Assembly: GCA_963556195.1 (NCBI GenBank)
Contig: OY744520.1
Location: 155,855,107-155,919,106 of the forward strand
DNA from: Sepiola atlantica
Taxonomy: Eukaryota > Mollusca > Cephalopoda > Sepiida > Sepiolidae
Length of the DNA stretch: 64,000 bases
Direction: 5' to 3'
Shown: piece after piece, positions 32,471-46,385 of the stretch
Position numbering within the stretch: the stretch's first letter is position 1
Layout: the number at the start of each line of letters is the position of its first letter
The notes under the pieces: model-generated
Database searches by the model: none
What the model was told of the DNA's origin: nothing
Seen by the model: the letters and a program-made list of their open reading frames with translations, nothing else
Position numbers and translations under genes: made by a program

Positions 32471-32895
32471 CTCTTACCGCCCCCCCCCACATTTTTCAAG
32501 TTATCTTCATTTCTTCAAATCTTTTTCTAAAACTATGATGCCACCCACATACCAAACACACAGCGTTTCCCCCTTCCCTCCTCTTTCCCGATCCGCTCAA
32601 AATCCATACCACACCTCACCACGACGAAAACATCATCCCACCTCTTTCCTCTCTCCGACTCTAAGGCAAATTCACTAATACTCTCACCCCTCCCGTTTTT
32701 CACTGCTGCCTAAATGGTAGCCACTCAAAGCTTTCCATATTCATTTCACTCTTTGCTACTACTGCCTTCTCGCAGCCTGAACCCTCGTCCAGCGCTCTTA
32801 GTAGCCACGACTACTACTTTTCCTTATCAACCTATCATGTCAACCCAATATTTCGATGTACTTGCATGTTGCATGACATTTTTCTTAAAAATCAT

Positions 32896-32935
32896 CATCC
32901 TGAGGAAGTCTTACAATAAAGACGAAACGTTGATA
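32896..32935 (+). ncRNA. hammerhead-like motif (family 2, intact core)
   Basis: CATC at 32896-32899, CTGAGGA at 32900-32906, one extra A, stem II GTCTT/AAGAC (32908-32912 and 32919-32923), GAA at 32924-32926, ACGT at 32927-32930, T as predicted cleavage base, then GATA closing three pairs of stem I. The TA tract starts 43 bases further. Confidence 0.65.
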
Positions 32936-32975
32936 AATGCATAAAAAATACCTCTTGGTGTTTCCTTTTTCATTT

Positions 32976-32978
<3 letters not shown>

Positions 32979-33023
<45 letters not shown>
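32979..33023. repeat. (TA)n microsatellite
   Basis: Pure TA tract at the right end of the PLE relic. Confidence 0.95.
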
Positions 33024-33024
<1 letters not shown>

Positions 33025-35439
33025 CCACATACATATTACATCCTTTTCTGTGAATCATAAGTGTGGAAGATAACTGTTCTGTTAGTCGGATGATTCAGGC
33101 AACAGACCTAAGTCACCTTTTAACTTTCAAGTGCGAACGCATTAATCAATACGGCTAACATTACAGCCATGTGCAAAGTAGAGAATTGTTGTATATTTAC
33201 GTACTTACAAGCGAATATATCTAGCAAGCTGTGAAAACAGTGTTTAACAATTTAATTTGACACACCATAGCATTTAAGCATTTATTTGTTCGCCCTATTT
33301 TTCATTCCCTTAGGGAGGCCATTCTTGATTGAGGGTCCTATAAACCACACAATGATAAATCTTTTCTGAAAATACTTCCTCTAAAGCAATTAAATACAAT
33401 TGGATTAAAGACATGACAATAATATAATGAGGTCTCATTTCGCGCAGAACAACTTTATTTTATTGTACTCTAACTATGAAATTACGAGATACCATAATAC
33501 CATATATATATAGCCCTAAGGAACGTACCCTCATTTAGAAAACATTATTTTTGCTTAAAAAACTCAAAACAGTGTAAAAAACAATACTTTAGTTTTTGTA
33601 AGTTTTAAGAAGTGTTTTTCGGCTAAAATTTGTTTTGTTTATTTCAAAAAATCTCGGAAGGGTCAGTCTACACACACATAAAGTTTGGTGAGTTTAACTT
33701 TTATTTAGTGGAAGTTATTCAAATTCAAGTTATTCAAATTTAAAGATAGGCCCTTATTTTAGCCCACCCTATATATATATATACTTGAACTTAATTAAGC
33801 AGGGTACTTAGATAATTATACTTTATTTTGATCAAGAAGAAAATTCGTCCAAACTTAGGCAAATACATCTCAGCAAATTAATAAAATTGATGAGGTCATC
33901 ATAGAAATTCTGACGTGATCTGATATTTGTTAAAATAGTATTTGGTTTATGTTTTTTAACAATGCAGTATCTATAGGCATGTACATTATTATGCCTACAG
34001 TTTTGTGGTTTCCGAAAATATATGAACATTTTAAATTTTAAGACACCGAAGTATAAATGAAAATGCCCTAAAATATTGAGGTCTATTTAATATTTAAACA
34101 CCCGGAATTGTTTGTCTATTAATGGTGTATGTGTATGCGAAATTGTATAGCCATAACTGGTTTAGAAATTAGGCACGGGCATCAAGTAGCCCCCGGATTT
34201 TCATAGCACCTAACAATCACAGATATAATAAGGTTCATAAATATGAAGAATAACACGATGCTTCTCTAAAAATTATTAATTTATCACTAGCAAAAGTTTA
34301 GCATTTAATAAGTTTACAACTTTCGAAAAAAGGTTTTACATGATGTGATATATTCTGTTTGTGTTTCTTACATGGGGTTTTACAAAATAATCTTAATTTC
34401 TAAATGTGTCACTTTTTGAGTCTAATGAATATGTAGTTTTATTGTTGTTATTCAAGCTTTTAGATTAATATCATTTTTAAATGTAGTTCTCTACTCGTGA
34501 AAAATGTATCAATTGAATCAACTCGTGAACATTCTATAATGTGAGAGCGTTTCCGGTCCGTTGTGTATTCACCGAAATAAGTGTCATTATAAAGGACACA
34601 TGCACTCTAATACATCTACATATGAGAAGTAATATAATAGATAATTTTAGCAATAGTCAAATCTAATTCACACATACACAACACGCTTTACATACACGTA
34701 CATCCATGGATGTATAGATATATAAACGTAGAATAAGCTCACACATAACCATTAGTAGATACGGTTTAAAAAACCTTTAATTTCTTAGTTTATTCGTACA
34801 AAAGACAAAACGTATATTCAAAATATCTTTTATAAAAACGTGTCAAAATATTTTAATATCATTTATAATTTCAGTTAAAAATGAAGGATTTTGCTGTATA
34901 GAAATTGGAAATTAATTAATTCTAACAAACATTAATAATGGTTATAATTTAAAACATAAAGAAACACCTTATAAAACCCATAATATTAAAATTAACGTAA
35001 CAAAACAAAAACATAAATATCAATTCGTGAATTATAAACTGTTCAATTTAATGATCCATTTCACTACGATTCCTCATTTATAAGATCGACAGTCTAACTT
35101 ATAAAAGCAATATTATTTCTTGCGGTTGTGTGATTGAAATGTGAGAACCGACCTAACTAACCGATTGCAATTTCAACATTGGCATTGTATCGAAGAATGT
35201 ATCGCCCTCGGGATGCTGTTACTCGTCTTCCTTTTTTCATGTTGCAGGTTTCTGCGTACTTTCATTATATTCTGGCCGGCTTTATCAGTTTCTCACCTTG
35301 ATGGAAACCTTGTACCCAGCCGAACGCTATAGCTTCTGGATGAAAAGTTATTCTTTTAGCCGCTGCGTTCTTCATTTCTTTGCTTCATTTGCCGGTTCTT
35401 TGTATGCGTATTCGCGTTGCCATGAGAGGTGCTGTCCGT
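33024..35439. other. no recognisable gene
   Basis: AT-rich. A short TA run lies near 33770-33782. The region 35130-35440 is less AT-rich and has a 63-codon frame with a hydrophobic stretch starting at GTG, but nothing recognisable. Confidence 0.5.
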
Positions 35440-36486
35440 CGGTATATCTATAAGTCGATCGGTAATGATTTAGTTTGAAATAGCATTTGCATCGTAAAAC
35501 GCTCAGATTTAATGGACGTAATCTGGTTTCGATGCGTCTTAGAAACGCTGTCGATCGGTCGATCGGTCAGTCGGTCAGTCGGTCAGTCGGTCTGTCTGTT
35601 AAGATTACATTTGTAATAATAGTATCTTTAGATTGAAATAATTGTTTACCTAATACATCTAATCATAGATGCGTGTAAATGTTACGAAAAGATGCTCTTA
35701 TATCGTTTCGTGTGTCACGATTAATATTCAAATAGCATGTTCGTCGGTTTAAGGCTTAAATAATATTTTCGTCGGTTTATCAAGGTTTAATTTGAACTAG
35801 CATTTTACTCGAGAGCGTGCAGATTGAAAAAAAACGTATCTAATTGTTAATGCGTTCCAATTTTCTACAAGAAGGTATGTCTGTCACGCTTAAGTCTAAA
35901 ATAGCATTTTCCTCTATATGTCACGTTTAAGTTTTGAATATCATATTCGCCTATTTGTCACAATTAAATTTGACATGCCATTTTGTCGGTATGTCACACT
36001 TAAGTTTTAAATAGCATTGTTGTTTTTCTGTCACGTTAATTTTTCAATAGTATATTCATTTTTTACGCTTAAGTTTGGAATTTGCAACTTCGTCGATCTG
36101 TAACGATTAAATTTCAAATAATATTTTCGTCGGTTTCACAATTTAGTTTAAAATAACAATTTCGTCGATTTGTCAAGCTGTGTTTTGAAATACAATTTTC
36201 ATGTGTCTATCACGTTTAAATTGTAAACATCATACTTATCTGTTTGTCACGATTAAGCTTATAATTATAAACTTGGTAAGTCACGTTTGAATTTTTAATA
36301 ACATTTTCGTTTGTCTCACGATTAAGTTTAAATTAGCATTTTCATCGGTCTGTCACACTTAAGTTTTAAATAGGATTTTCGTTGGTCTCTCACGTTAAGT
36401 TGAACATATAATGTTTATGTGTCTCTCGCGCCTTATTTTTAAATAGAATTTTGATTGTAAATAAACATATCGAATGGACGCATCTT
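35440..36486 (+). repeat. satellite array, unit about 38 bp
   Basis: Diverged tandem copies of a unit close to GTCACGCTTAAGTTT followed by GAAATAGCATTTTCGTCGGTCT. A tetranucleotide run of TCGG/TCAG lies at about 35548-35600. The array ends with GAATGGACGCATCTT (36472-36486), also found at the end of the array at 53520-55797. The two arrays are therefore copies of one structured element. Confidence 0.75.
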
Positions 36487-38974
36487 TTGTATTTATTTGT
36501 TTTTTCCTAAGATCTTTTTGAACACCGTGTTTTTCCAGAATTTGTCAAAGTGTTACTGAGTTCACGTTTGAAGGCGTGATAGTTTCATTCACTGAGTACA
36601 ATGGACGGCCTTACTGCGCTCAGCATCTCGATTAAATGAACTTGGTGTCGTTTCTTTAACACGAACTCTCGCTACGCGAAATATTGATTAGGTGCGAATC
36701 TCTGGAGAACGAAAGCATCCGTTGAAATACAATAGGGATTTCCTGCTTCCCGGCTTCAGCTGAATTATTGTCGGCAAGTTTTTTTTTTCCGGAGTCAGAC
36801 GATAAAATATTAGTCTTTCTCAGCCTGATGTATTTAATAACAGATCATTGAACATATTCACTTTGTGTTTGTATTCTTAATTTGTATAAAATTTATTTTT
36901 ATCGCATCGCAATTATCACACATGCATTTTATTAATCATCCCGAGTATGCTAGGAAATTGCATCAGACCGTAAGTTAGGATTTTAGCGGAGTGTGCAGCT
37001 GTTTTTTGTTTTAGTTGCGATACTTACCAGATACATTTTCACCCGAGGGCCAGTATTAGCCAGGGTCTATTTATGGCTTACATAAAATATACCATTGATA
37101 GACTAATTATGTACAGAATATACACATAAAATGTATCTACAAACCATTTCTACGTAAAACATATGGGATATAATTGAAGGTAATAAGTAATTGACGCCTG
37201 ATAATCTTTTAGTGAAATTACTGAACATTTTATTAAATGACCTAAAAGTCTTAATAAACTGTTAAAGAAAACAACAAAACCAGACAGAAATTTACACAAT
37301 AAATATATATTTGAAGATATTAAGAACTTGAAGCGTACACACCTTTTACCAAAATGAATTAATTCAACAAGAAATAACTCCAAAATATTTTATATACCGT
37401 CTAATAAAATAACCAATCAATTCTTGTGTTTTATTCTAATTCGGAAATAGCCGAGCGTAAATTAACCTCACCATCCGTGTTAAGAATGAGTTTTATAATT
37501 TTCTTCAAATAAGTAAGTTAATCAAATTTCTTTCTGTTGTTTATTTTCAGACAGTTTTTCAAATTTACTTATTTCATGGGGGTATTCTAACTCTAACCGT
37601 AACCTAACCTTTACTTCGACTTAATCTACTTTGTTTTGCATACGTATGCTTTAGTCTCGTCTGCTTTTTGATATTTTTCGTGCGGCTTTTAAATCGTACA
37701 CTGCTTCGGTCATTTCCTGTTTATTTCGTGAATGGTATTAGGAAATAGTCAGGTTCCTATAAATATCAAGCGATAGAAGTACTAAATCTGATCGATACTG
37801 ATCCCTTCTTATAGAAACACAACATGATAACTGACAGGCTCTTTTTTGATACGTCAAATAAAATCTATTCTTTGTATGCTATATTTTCTCAGCAAGTATA
37901 TGCTTCTGAAAATATAAAAGCTTTTACAAAAATGACTGAATACATTAACTGACTCACAAAGGGTTGGTGTATTCTAAAACGAAACCATCAAATAAATAAC
38001 CATTGGCATTCCATATCTATATACTGAACCCCAATGATGAATGCAGTAATCTATATGATGTCGTATTAGAGCTTTTTTACATAGAAAATAATGCATTTTT
38101 TAGGAAAACACTTTTATAAAAAACAGGTTTAGTTATATATACGAAACAAGCGTCGACATCATATTTAAAATCGATATAAAATTCACTATCTTATCATATA
38201 CATTTCGGTGAATACAGGCAGATTAACACACACAAGTATTCACGTATATATACTAATGTGGAGAGTGTGTTACTATGTTGATCCGTGTATGTACTGACTA
38301 ATTATAGGCATACGAAAAATAAACAACATCAAATAATTTGAAAAGGAAACTCTCAAAGATTTTACACTATGAATTAATAACATATCTGCAATAATAGTTG
38401 TCCCATAAGTTTCAAGTCGGGTACACGTAATGATATTGACAAAAATTAATAACCAGTGACTAACCGTGTATTGACACGCTTGCCTTTTTGTTTTTTTACT
38501 AATTATATCAGAGAATACTATTTAAAAAATTAGGTACTCACGGGAGGGGTCACGTGAAGTTAAATTATGCAATAGATCAGAAAATACTTAAATACAGCAT
38601 GTCGATACGTCAGTCGTAACCCCGATCCATTTTACTGCACTCTCCTTTTGATAAGATATTTGCTAGGTTAAACATGGCATCCAAAATAGTTGTCAATGTG
38701 AAAAGTCAATGTAAATAGAATTCCGTCATCCTAGGAATTTAGTAAAACAGATGAAGGAATACACTCGACTGAAAACAAAAGAAAAGTAAATAAGAACTGA
38801 TAATTTAAAGAATTCAATACGTGAACTTATTGATGAAAATTCTATTTAAAACTTAAGCATAGCATACACAACTACTAACCTATTCAGCGACAAAGAAAAA
38901 TTAAGAACATTTTAAAGAGATCTGTATACGCATCTAAAAAGATCATAGATGACAGGCCTAGAAAGAAGAAAGTT
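36487..38974. other. no recognisable gene
   Basis: Mixed AT-rich sequence; 36540-36790 is less AT-rich but has no open frame of note. A 77-codon minus frame at 37383-37150 is unrecognised. Confidence 0.5.
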
Positions 38975-39170
38975 GACATTAGGTTTACTTTCGGCAGCCT
39001 CTCGGTTCGCTTATTTTGTCCTTTAGTCCTCATATTTAATGAACTATGTTTCTGACAAAGGTGGAATAATTGCTGTTTTATGGATCAGAATCCAACACTT
39101 ATCGTTTGCTACTTTTTTACCTTGAAGTAATATTTTTAGCTCTTTACATCAAGTGGCGTCATGCCTTGTC
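38975..39170 (+). repeat. unclassified dispersed repeat, copy 1
   Basis: Shares TTTACTTTCG.CAG, CTGACAAAGG.., AATTGCTGTTTT.TGG, TACCTTG.AGTA and CATCA.GT...TCATGC in the same order with 40290-40525, and in reverse with 54895-55105. No coding potential or terminal structure found. Confidence 0.7.
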
Positions 39171-39563
39171 TCAAGCGATTTCCATCAAACAAAACGACCA
39201 CTGACATGTTATTAATACTTAAGCACGACCCCCAACCGCCAAAGGCAAAATAAAATGCATAACAATGTACCTTATATTGTCATATAAAAACACCTACTAA
39301 GAAGCTTACACGAAAGTTTCTATCACACAGGCCTATAAATTGCAATCGATATTATGTAAAGAACAAATGCTAAAGTAATGCTCGTGCCATCAGGGCTAGG
39401 AGACTCATAATGAAAAGAAAAACACATCAGCCGTATACAAGGAAAGATAAACATATGCACACTATACAGGATTGCCAGACTCGGAGCGTTTAAATGATAA
39501 GAAAACTGTTTTCAATGACGTGATATCTACTGCGAAGATCACGGGAACTATAATAAACAATTC

Positions 39564-39594
<31 letters not shown>

Positions 39595-40289
39595 ATGAAA
39601 ACAAACACTACTACTACTTATACTACTACTTATACTACTGCTAATAATGATAAGGAGTAGAAAATAATTAAAAAAGTGGAAAAGTGGAAATAGCGTGGGA
39701 TATACCGCTACCAAATGAAGGAGTAGTAACATTGCCTTGAAACACGTAACTTTTAAATACCTTGGTATTTGAAAAACGAACTAAATCACATCACCAGGGA
39801 TGCAAAAATAACAAATATAAAGTGACTACCTGAGAAGGACAAAAAAGCTCTTTGAAGTTAAATCATACAGTACGTTTAATCTTAATAACAGGAATAACTA
39901 CAGAGAAATGGTCCTTAATAACATACTATGGATCATTTGTATACTTGACACAAATATCTCAGAAACATCGAAAAAAACTAGGAAATGTATACCTATGCAC
40001 GAAACACTATACCCGACAGATGATACTTACCGAGTCTATATATACAAAGAAAGAATGGATAGAAATGGTATTGTAGATTATGTAGACGACAAAATACTGC
40101 CACTGAAAATAGCCTAACTTTAATTAATATAGAAAATAAGATAATAAGATAATAATATTACAAATGAATAACACCAAACATTTATTCATTATAAGCTGTT
40201 AAAAATATAGTTTTACAAATAACGCATACAAACAGATGTGGCTGTGTCTTTGTCTTCTAAAATATATACACTAGTAAAGTATATTGTTT
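39171..40289. other. no recognisable gene; short TA and ACT repeats
   Basis: (TA)n at about 39567-39593 and an ACT/TACTAC repeat at 39604-39640. Frames near 39852-40117 overlap and are unrecognised. Confidence 0.5.
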
Positions 40290-40525
40290 AAGGAAAGTAG
40301 AAAGTTGTTTTTGGTTTTACTTTCGACAGTTTCGTAACTCTCGTTTTGTTTATTTTGCCATGAAGTCCTCACATTCCACGAGCGATCTGGTTGACAAAGG
40401 GAGAAGAATTGCTGTTTTCTGGGTCGGAATCTATCCCTATAACATTTATTGTTGGCTAGTGTTTTTTTACCTTGGAGTAGTATTTCTTTAAGCGCCTAAC
40501 ATCGAGTTGCTTCATGCTTTAGTCG
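40290..40525 (+). repeat. unclassified dispersed repeat, copy 2
   Basis: Second copy, same orientation as 38975-39170, roughly three quarters identical by eye. Confidence 0.7.
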
Positions 40526-40625
40526 ATTTCCATTAAATACTATGCGCGTACATATGTAGGCGCTCACACTTACACTAACCGGTGCATACGGTAGTGAGTA
40601 AGCATTCGCAGATAACCACATATAT

Positions 40626-40728
<103 letters not shown>

Positions 40729-40903
40729 CATACATATAGATTAACGACTAGGCATTGAACATTAAGCAATATATTCACCGGCGTACACAAGCACGATAAG
40801 CGCTTAAGTCCCAACACATATAATACATACGTATTCCAATCTAACTACTCAATGGAATGCACACATCTGAAACTCTTTACATATGCAAATATACATACCA
40901 ATA

Positions 40904-40906
<3 letters not shown>

Positions 40907-40964
<58 letters not shown>

Positions 40965-41007
40965 AGAGAGAGAGTACACGCACACAATTATATATAGATA
41001 GATGCAA

Positions 41008-41053
<46 letters not shown>
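40907..41053. repeat. (TA)n, (GA)n, (TA)n microsatellites
   Basis: TA at 40907-40960, AGAG to 40974, a short unique spacer, then TA at 41013-41053. Confidence 0.95.
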
Positions 41054-41058
<5 letters not shown>

Positions 41059-43877
41059 TATCTGTCTACACATACACCCTCACACACATATACACACAGA
41101 CGCATAACTACGTATATGTTGAACACCATATACTTTTACCTCCCATGTGCGAAACCCACACGAATGCGTACATAAACAATCGTCCACATATTCATCGAAA
41201 TAACAAGAAAAAGCCTTTATCTTATTTATTATTCTCTTTGGTAAGGAATATTAAAATGTTTTCTAGCAATTCTGTAATTCAAATAAGTTCTTATATTTAC
41301 AAATAAGTAAGAATCCTGATCGTTTATAAGGCAACTTTCCCCTTATCGCAACATTTACATATTCCTATTTCTTGTTAAGACATACATAGCAAGGTCATAC
41401 AAATATTTACATGTCTTGCTTTCTTTAATTGTTCACTTTGTGTTTTTCCTCGTTTAGTAAAGTTCAGAAGTTTTTGAATAGTTGAATGTTGCATTTTTAT
41501 TTTACAATGTTGAATAATGAACAAGGCAAAAACTATCACGTTCATTAATATTTTAGCGACGGATTAAATAGTCTGGTAGACAGGACTCTTAAGCAGTGGT
41601 CGTGAAACTAGTCTAGAATAAGACAAACTAGTATTTATCTGTTTATTTCGCCATTTTCCAATCATCCTAGACTTTTCCCCGCCACTGGACACACACAATA
41701 CTCGTTCAGCAAAGATGCGGTTTATGAATGCACAACACTCCCTTCACTATATACTCCCCGTACGGGTATTTTACAGAGAATATATGTTATCTTTCGAGAT
41801 TGAATATGTATATTTGATGGGATTGGACACGATGTCGTCTTTAGAATAACTACAATTCTGCTTGGCATTAATTCAAGGATTTTCAGATTAGTAATATTTC
41901 CAACTCGATAATTATAGTATCCCGCAGATACTCCGGATTGGTTTGCTTCTCATTCAACGTTAGCATTGCACTTTCTCAATGAACCAACGGTGTTCTATGA
42001 GCCCACTAAAAGCTCATTGATATGCTCCATAGGTTGATGTTTTAAATTACACAGTGTACCGTTTGCTATTAATGAAATAAATATAGAATATATCACACAA
42101 GGATATTCCACATTCTGGAGAATATTTCCTCGAGAGTTTCCTATGTGAGATTATCATTTAACTTTAACCCTAGTGGCCTTAGGGGTACTATGTCCTTTCG
42201 AACGGTGGTGATCATACATAAGAAATAGACAACGACAATTTAATATTTTATTACATAACTTATTTATTTACCTATCATACTATTGTCTTAACCAAGATTT
42301 TTGTTATCTTATGTAGTTAGCCGTATCTCAAAATAGTTTTCTCACTATACATCACGTTCGTTAGCTTTCCAGTTCCATTTTTAAGTGACTATTACATCTG
42401 TTGAAATGTGTTACCGTGTTGTTTCATCTATCACTCGCAGAAATGGTGACCCTTCCTAGTAAAATTGCTACGACTCAAAGTCAATGTAGTGAAATGCATA
42501 ACGACGCAGACCGAATACTCGGCGTGCCGTGTTGTACGCTGCCTTTCTACAGCACTACGGTATGCTAATAGCTTTCGCATAACCTCTTTTGTGAGTACTT
42601 GATTGTATCGGGGAAACTAATGCCAACTTTACAGGATACAGTAAAATAAAATATTCTGACTCCTTGATTTATATGCTTTCTTGTTTCTCCATCTATTTAG
42701 CTGTCTCTCGGCGAAAGCTGGATGTGTCGGGTGTGAAAATTAGTTACCATCTCCAGGGCATTCCGTAATTATCACTGATCACGCCGAGCAGCTCACACTG
42801 TGAGATCAGCAATCTGCAGAGGTCGAGGTGTTCATTACCACACAAGTAGAATGTAACACTCTGCTATTCCTTTACTTTAGCAAACATATATTTTCTTCTT
42901 TTTATTCTTTCACACTAAAGATCTTTAAACGTGTATACATTTTTTTACATGTTATCCATTCCTTTTAAAGCAAAAAGAAAACACATTTTAGATTGATAAT
43001 GGTGATTTATTAATAGTATCAAGCAACCGATTACTTAACAACATCGGTTGTATTTGTTCTGCAGGATAATTTTTGAAAATTATAATTAATTATTGAAGCT
43101 GCTTTCGTCCTTGGTTTTGTTCAGTAGCGAATCAAATTTATTCACAGATCTCCCGAAGATTCGAATTATCTGATCTGCAGATTCCTTTACGTTGGCCATA
43201 GCTATTCGTTATGCATGCAAGATTGTCGGTTTCTACTCTTAATACCCAGAGCAGTAAGGCCCAGCATTGTCCTACTAAATCAAGAAAGATATTCGAAAAG
43301 AGGCGTAAAAACAACCTCGTTACCCTGATTCAGAGTGTTTGCGGTTGCGCGACTAACACGTTTGTGTTTGCAACACACTAACGCAGAGACGACTGTTGGA
43401 CAAAGGATCCTGATGTCATCCTCTTCTGAGAATACTGTCAACTGCGTATATCTGACAGAACTACGTTGACACTGTAAGGCCGATCACGATGTAGGTAAGT
43501 TTCATTTTAAAGAGAAACTGCTTCCTCTTTTCTTTACGCATGACCAAGTATGAGCGTATGCTTCTACTCTCTTCATCAACAAGAAGTGCCACTGCTGATG
43601 GGATATATGTTTTTTGACTATTTCTACTGATCCGTTTGTACTAGGACTAATAACCACACGACATCCAAATTACATTACCTTGCTTTCATCGTCTTTACTA
43701 ATTCATAAAATAAAATTCACCTGCTTGATATGGCCATGTTTTAATGTATTTACAATGTATTCATCTTATTGATTATATAGAAATATCCATAAAAAAGCAT
43801 TACTCACGTATACATAAAACAGAAAATATAGTAATAATTTTATTTTGTTTTTTTCTATATATTATTTTATACCACCG

Positions 43878-43883
<6 letters not shown>
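41054..43883. other. no recognisable gene
   Basis: One of the longer stretches without microsatellites. Regions near 42420-42560 and 42700-42860 are less AT-rich, but no long open frame, splice-bounded exon or known repeat could be supported. Confidence 0.45.
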
Positions 43884-43923
<40 letters not shown>

Positions 43924-43925
43924 TA

Positions 43926-44005
<80 letters not shown>

Positions 44006-44054
44006 ATATATAATATATTCATATATATATAATATATATATAATATATATATAA

Positions 44055-44093
<39 letters not shown>
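43884..44093. repeat. complex TA/ATATAAT microsatellite
   Basis: About 210 bases of TA with repeated TAATATA interruptions. Reading frames are artefacts. Confidence 0.95.
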
Positions 44094-44097
<4 letters not shown>

Positions 44098-46304
44098 AAA
44101 AGAATTCAATTATGTATACATGTATAGATATCATGCTGTACATGTTTTGTGCATTAATACTACTAGCAATAATATGATCCCTCCGGTCATATATAGTTTG
44201 CTAGTATATATAACGTAAGTGTCGTGTTTTTCGATGAACAACCAATTGTGAGAATTTCTTGTTGATACACGCTATCCTCTCACAGAGAGGACAGTGCCTT
44301 CAAAATACCTCCATTGCGATAGAAAATATACTACACTATTACTCTAAATTCAGCATTGGAAGAGAGAACAATAGTATAAGTCAGAGTTTCAATATTATAA
44401 GTTTGGCTACAGAGAGACAAATAGGAAATCCCTGTTGCTAATCGATTATGCAAGCGAAAAGAAACAATTTATATAGGCTATCTATACGAATGGTCATCCA
44501 CAAAAACATGAATGACTGGCTTATGTATGCATTAAAACGTTCTTGAAATTTGAATTGAGTATCCCAAACAGGTACTGTTCTAGCATAAAATAAACAACGA
44601 AAGTTGGCATGCCGTGAAACTCAACAATATTAACACCACATAAACATATAAAGACAAGTGAATACACTATTATAGCTGTTTGGCATGAAGATAATTCTAG
44701 AAAGTTAACTATTGAAAAATGTGCGTACTATAACAATGTTTTACATATGTTTTTTTAGCTCAACTATTTTTCTGCAATCTTCAAAACAAAAATCTATTGT
44801 TCTTAGTTTCTCTAAATATTGAATGATTCAACTACCATTTAGAGTCCTTGTTTACGTTTGGACGTTAATTCCGAACTATTTTGCATAGTATGGGCAATTC
44901 TAATATACACTGTAGCACGTTGTTTCTCTTCTAACTATCCAAAGAGATATAAGGCAGGTAATTTTAAGGGCCTTGGACTTTACAAAATCATATACTATTT
45001 TCTAATTGATTCATCCATGATTAATTATACCCTGGATTTTTTCCTGAAAACCGACGTGATACATAACGATTATGCTATTGTTTATAGATCGTGCAATAAC
45101 ATCACGGCTCATGGAATCCGACAGTTTGTTTGTAATTCAATTATTTGTATTAGGATTTCTCTCTTTTCATATTTTATCCCGATTTACGAAGGTTATTTTC
45201 AACTGTTTATGCGTGCACTGGAAACGTATTTGCATCTATATCGTTTCCGGAATCGTTGTAAAACAACGGAAAATTAATATGCTACGGAATTAACAATTGG
45301 AAATTAAGATTTCGGTGTTTAATGAAAAAGAAAATATATAGCATTACACATATAAATAATCTTTACATTAACCTGGAAGATGATACTCTCTTGCACAAGT
45401 ACCTAAATAATATATAAGTATACGTAATTTACTTTCGGTTTACAGTAAGACAATCGGTTTATCACTAGTCTATAACTGGAATCACAGATATACTAGCAAG
45501 AGTAATCAACGATGTAAGGACTTCTTATGATGACGCTCCTTGGTTCTTTTCATACACTCCATGGGTCGTGACCTCAAATACTATAAATAAACCCTAAAAG
45601 TAATTGCTATGGTGACAGCTACGTTAGCATAGCGTGACGTAATCACCTGATGAATTTTAGAATCAGATAATCACAGGACAGAAAACATTAGGTTTGCCAA
45701 CATCCATCATAAATAAATATAGTATAGAACTGATACAAACGCGGAACACCAACCCCCAAACTGCACCGGCAAATTGTTACACCACAAACACACATTTAGA
45801 AGTATACAGAACTGATTTAAAATAAATGTAAGTATCTATTCATGACAAATACCTTAACTAAACTTGATTGTATGGAGGACGGAAGTACTTACAAGGTTTA
45901 GGAAAGGACTTAATTTCACCAATGTCATGAGCAGAATGGCTTTCTAAATTGAGTTTCCTTTTGTATAGGTAAGAGTACCGTCCGAAATGGAAGTGTAATC
46001 ACGTGAGATTGTTAACAACAACATAAACGTGATAAACTCAAACCATGTGTTACAGTTATACACCTTTTGGGAATATATATGTATCCTTTTAGAATACCAA
46101 ATGACTTCCATGATTACCGTTCGGCAACTGAGGAAATAAATCATCTGATACTTTTATGCAAATCCAGCCGATATTGTTGTCTTTTATTGACCTTAATTAT
46201 GGTTTATTTCAAAGTAAACTGTTTTTCTGTCATAAAAGGTCATCTGCTAAATAAGCAATCATACCAGTAACAATTCACTCCACTGGAGATATTGAAAATA
46301 TTTA
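44094..46304. other. no supported gene; open frame at 44858-45277
   Basis: The longest non-repetitive frame in this half of the window (139 codons) lies at 44858-45277. It starts at TTG, has its first ATG only about halfway, matches no family I know, and overlaps another frame at 45072-45293. I regard it as probably fortuitous. Confidence 0.45.
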
Positions 46305-46385
46305 TATTTTATCATAACCTGGTCGAAGAAGCACTGTTATCTCATTTAGATAACAGTGCTTCTTCGACCAGGTTATGATAAAATA
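46305..46385. repeat. perfect 38-bp inverted repeat with 5-base loop
   Basis: 46305-46342 is exactly complementary to 46348-46385 around the loop CATTT. The arms contain AACCTGGTCGAAGAAGCACT, richer in GC than the surroundings. Transcribed RNA would form a 38-bp perfect hairpin. The loop is shorter and the stem more perfect than in typical microRNA precursors. A very young palindrome, a short transposon end or an assembly artefact are alternatives. Confidence 0.9.

Larger units (their letters stand above)
32004..32978 (-). mobile_element. Penelope-like element relic (family 2)
   Basis: Bounded by TA tracts on both sides. The minus strand carries a GIY-YIG remnant (32210-32470). The right end carries the family 2 terminus with a hammerhead-like motif on the plus strand, inverted relative to the coding sense, like the right end of the relic at 1068-2568. 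The region 32470-32740 is C-rich on the plus strand. Confidence 0.65.

Noticed and set aside
35548..35600. CRISPR-like array from repeated TCGGTCAG units.
   Set aside because: It is a simple tetranucleotide-type repeat inside a eukaryotic satellite array, with no spacers.
42420..42860. Possible host exon in the less AT-rich stretch.
   Set aside because: No sustained open frame with plausible splice sites and no recognisable protein similarity.
44858..45277. 139-codon open frame as a possible gene.
   Set aside because: It begins at TTG with no upstream ATG, has no recognisable domain, and overlaps a second frame; chance is more likely in this much non-coding sequence.
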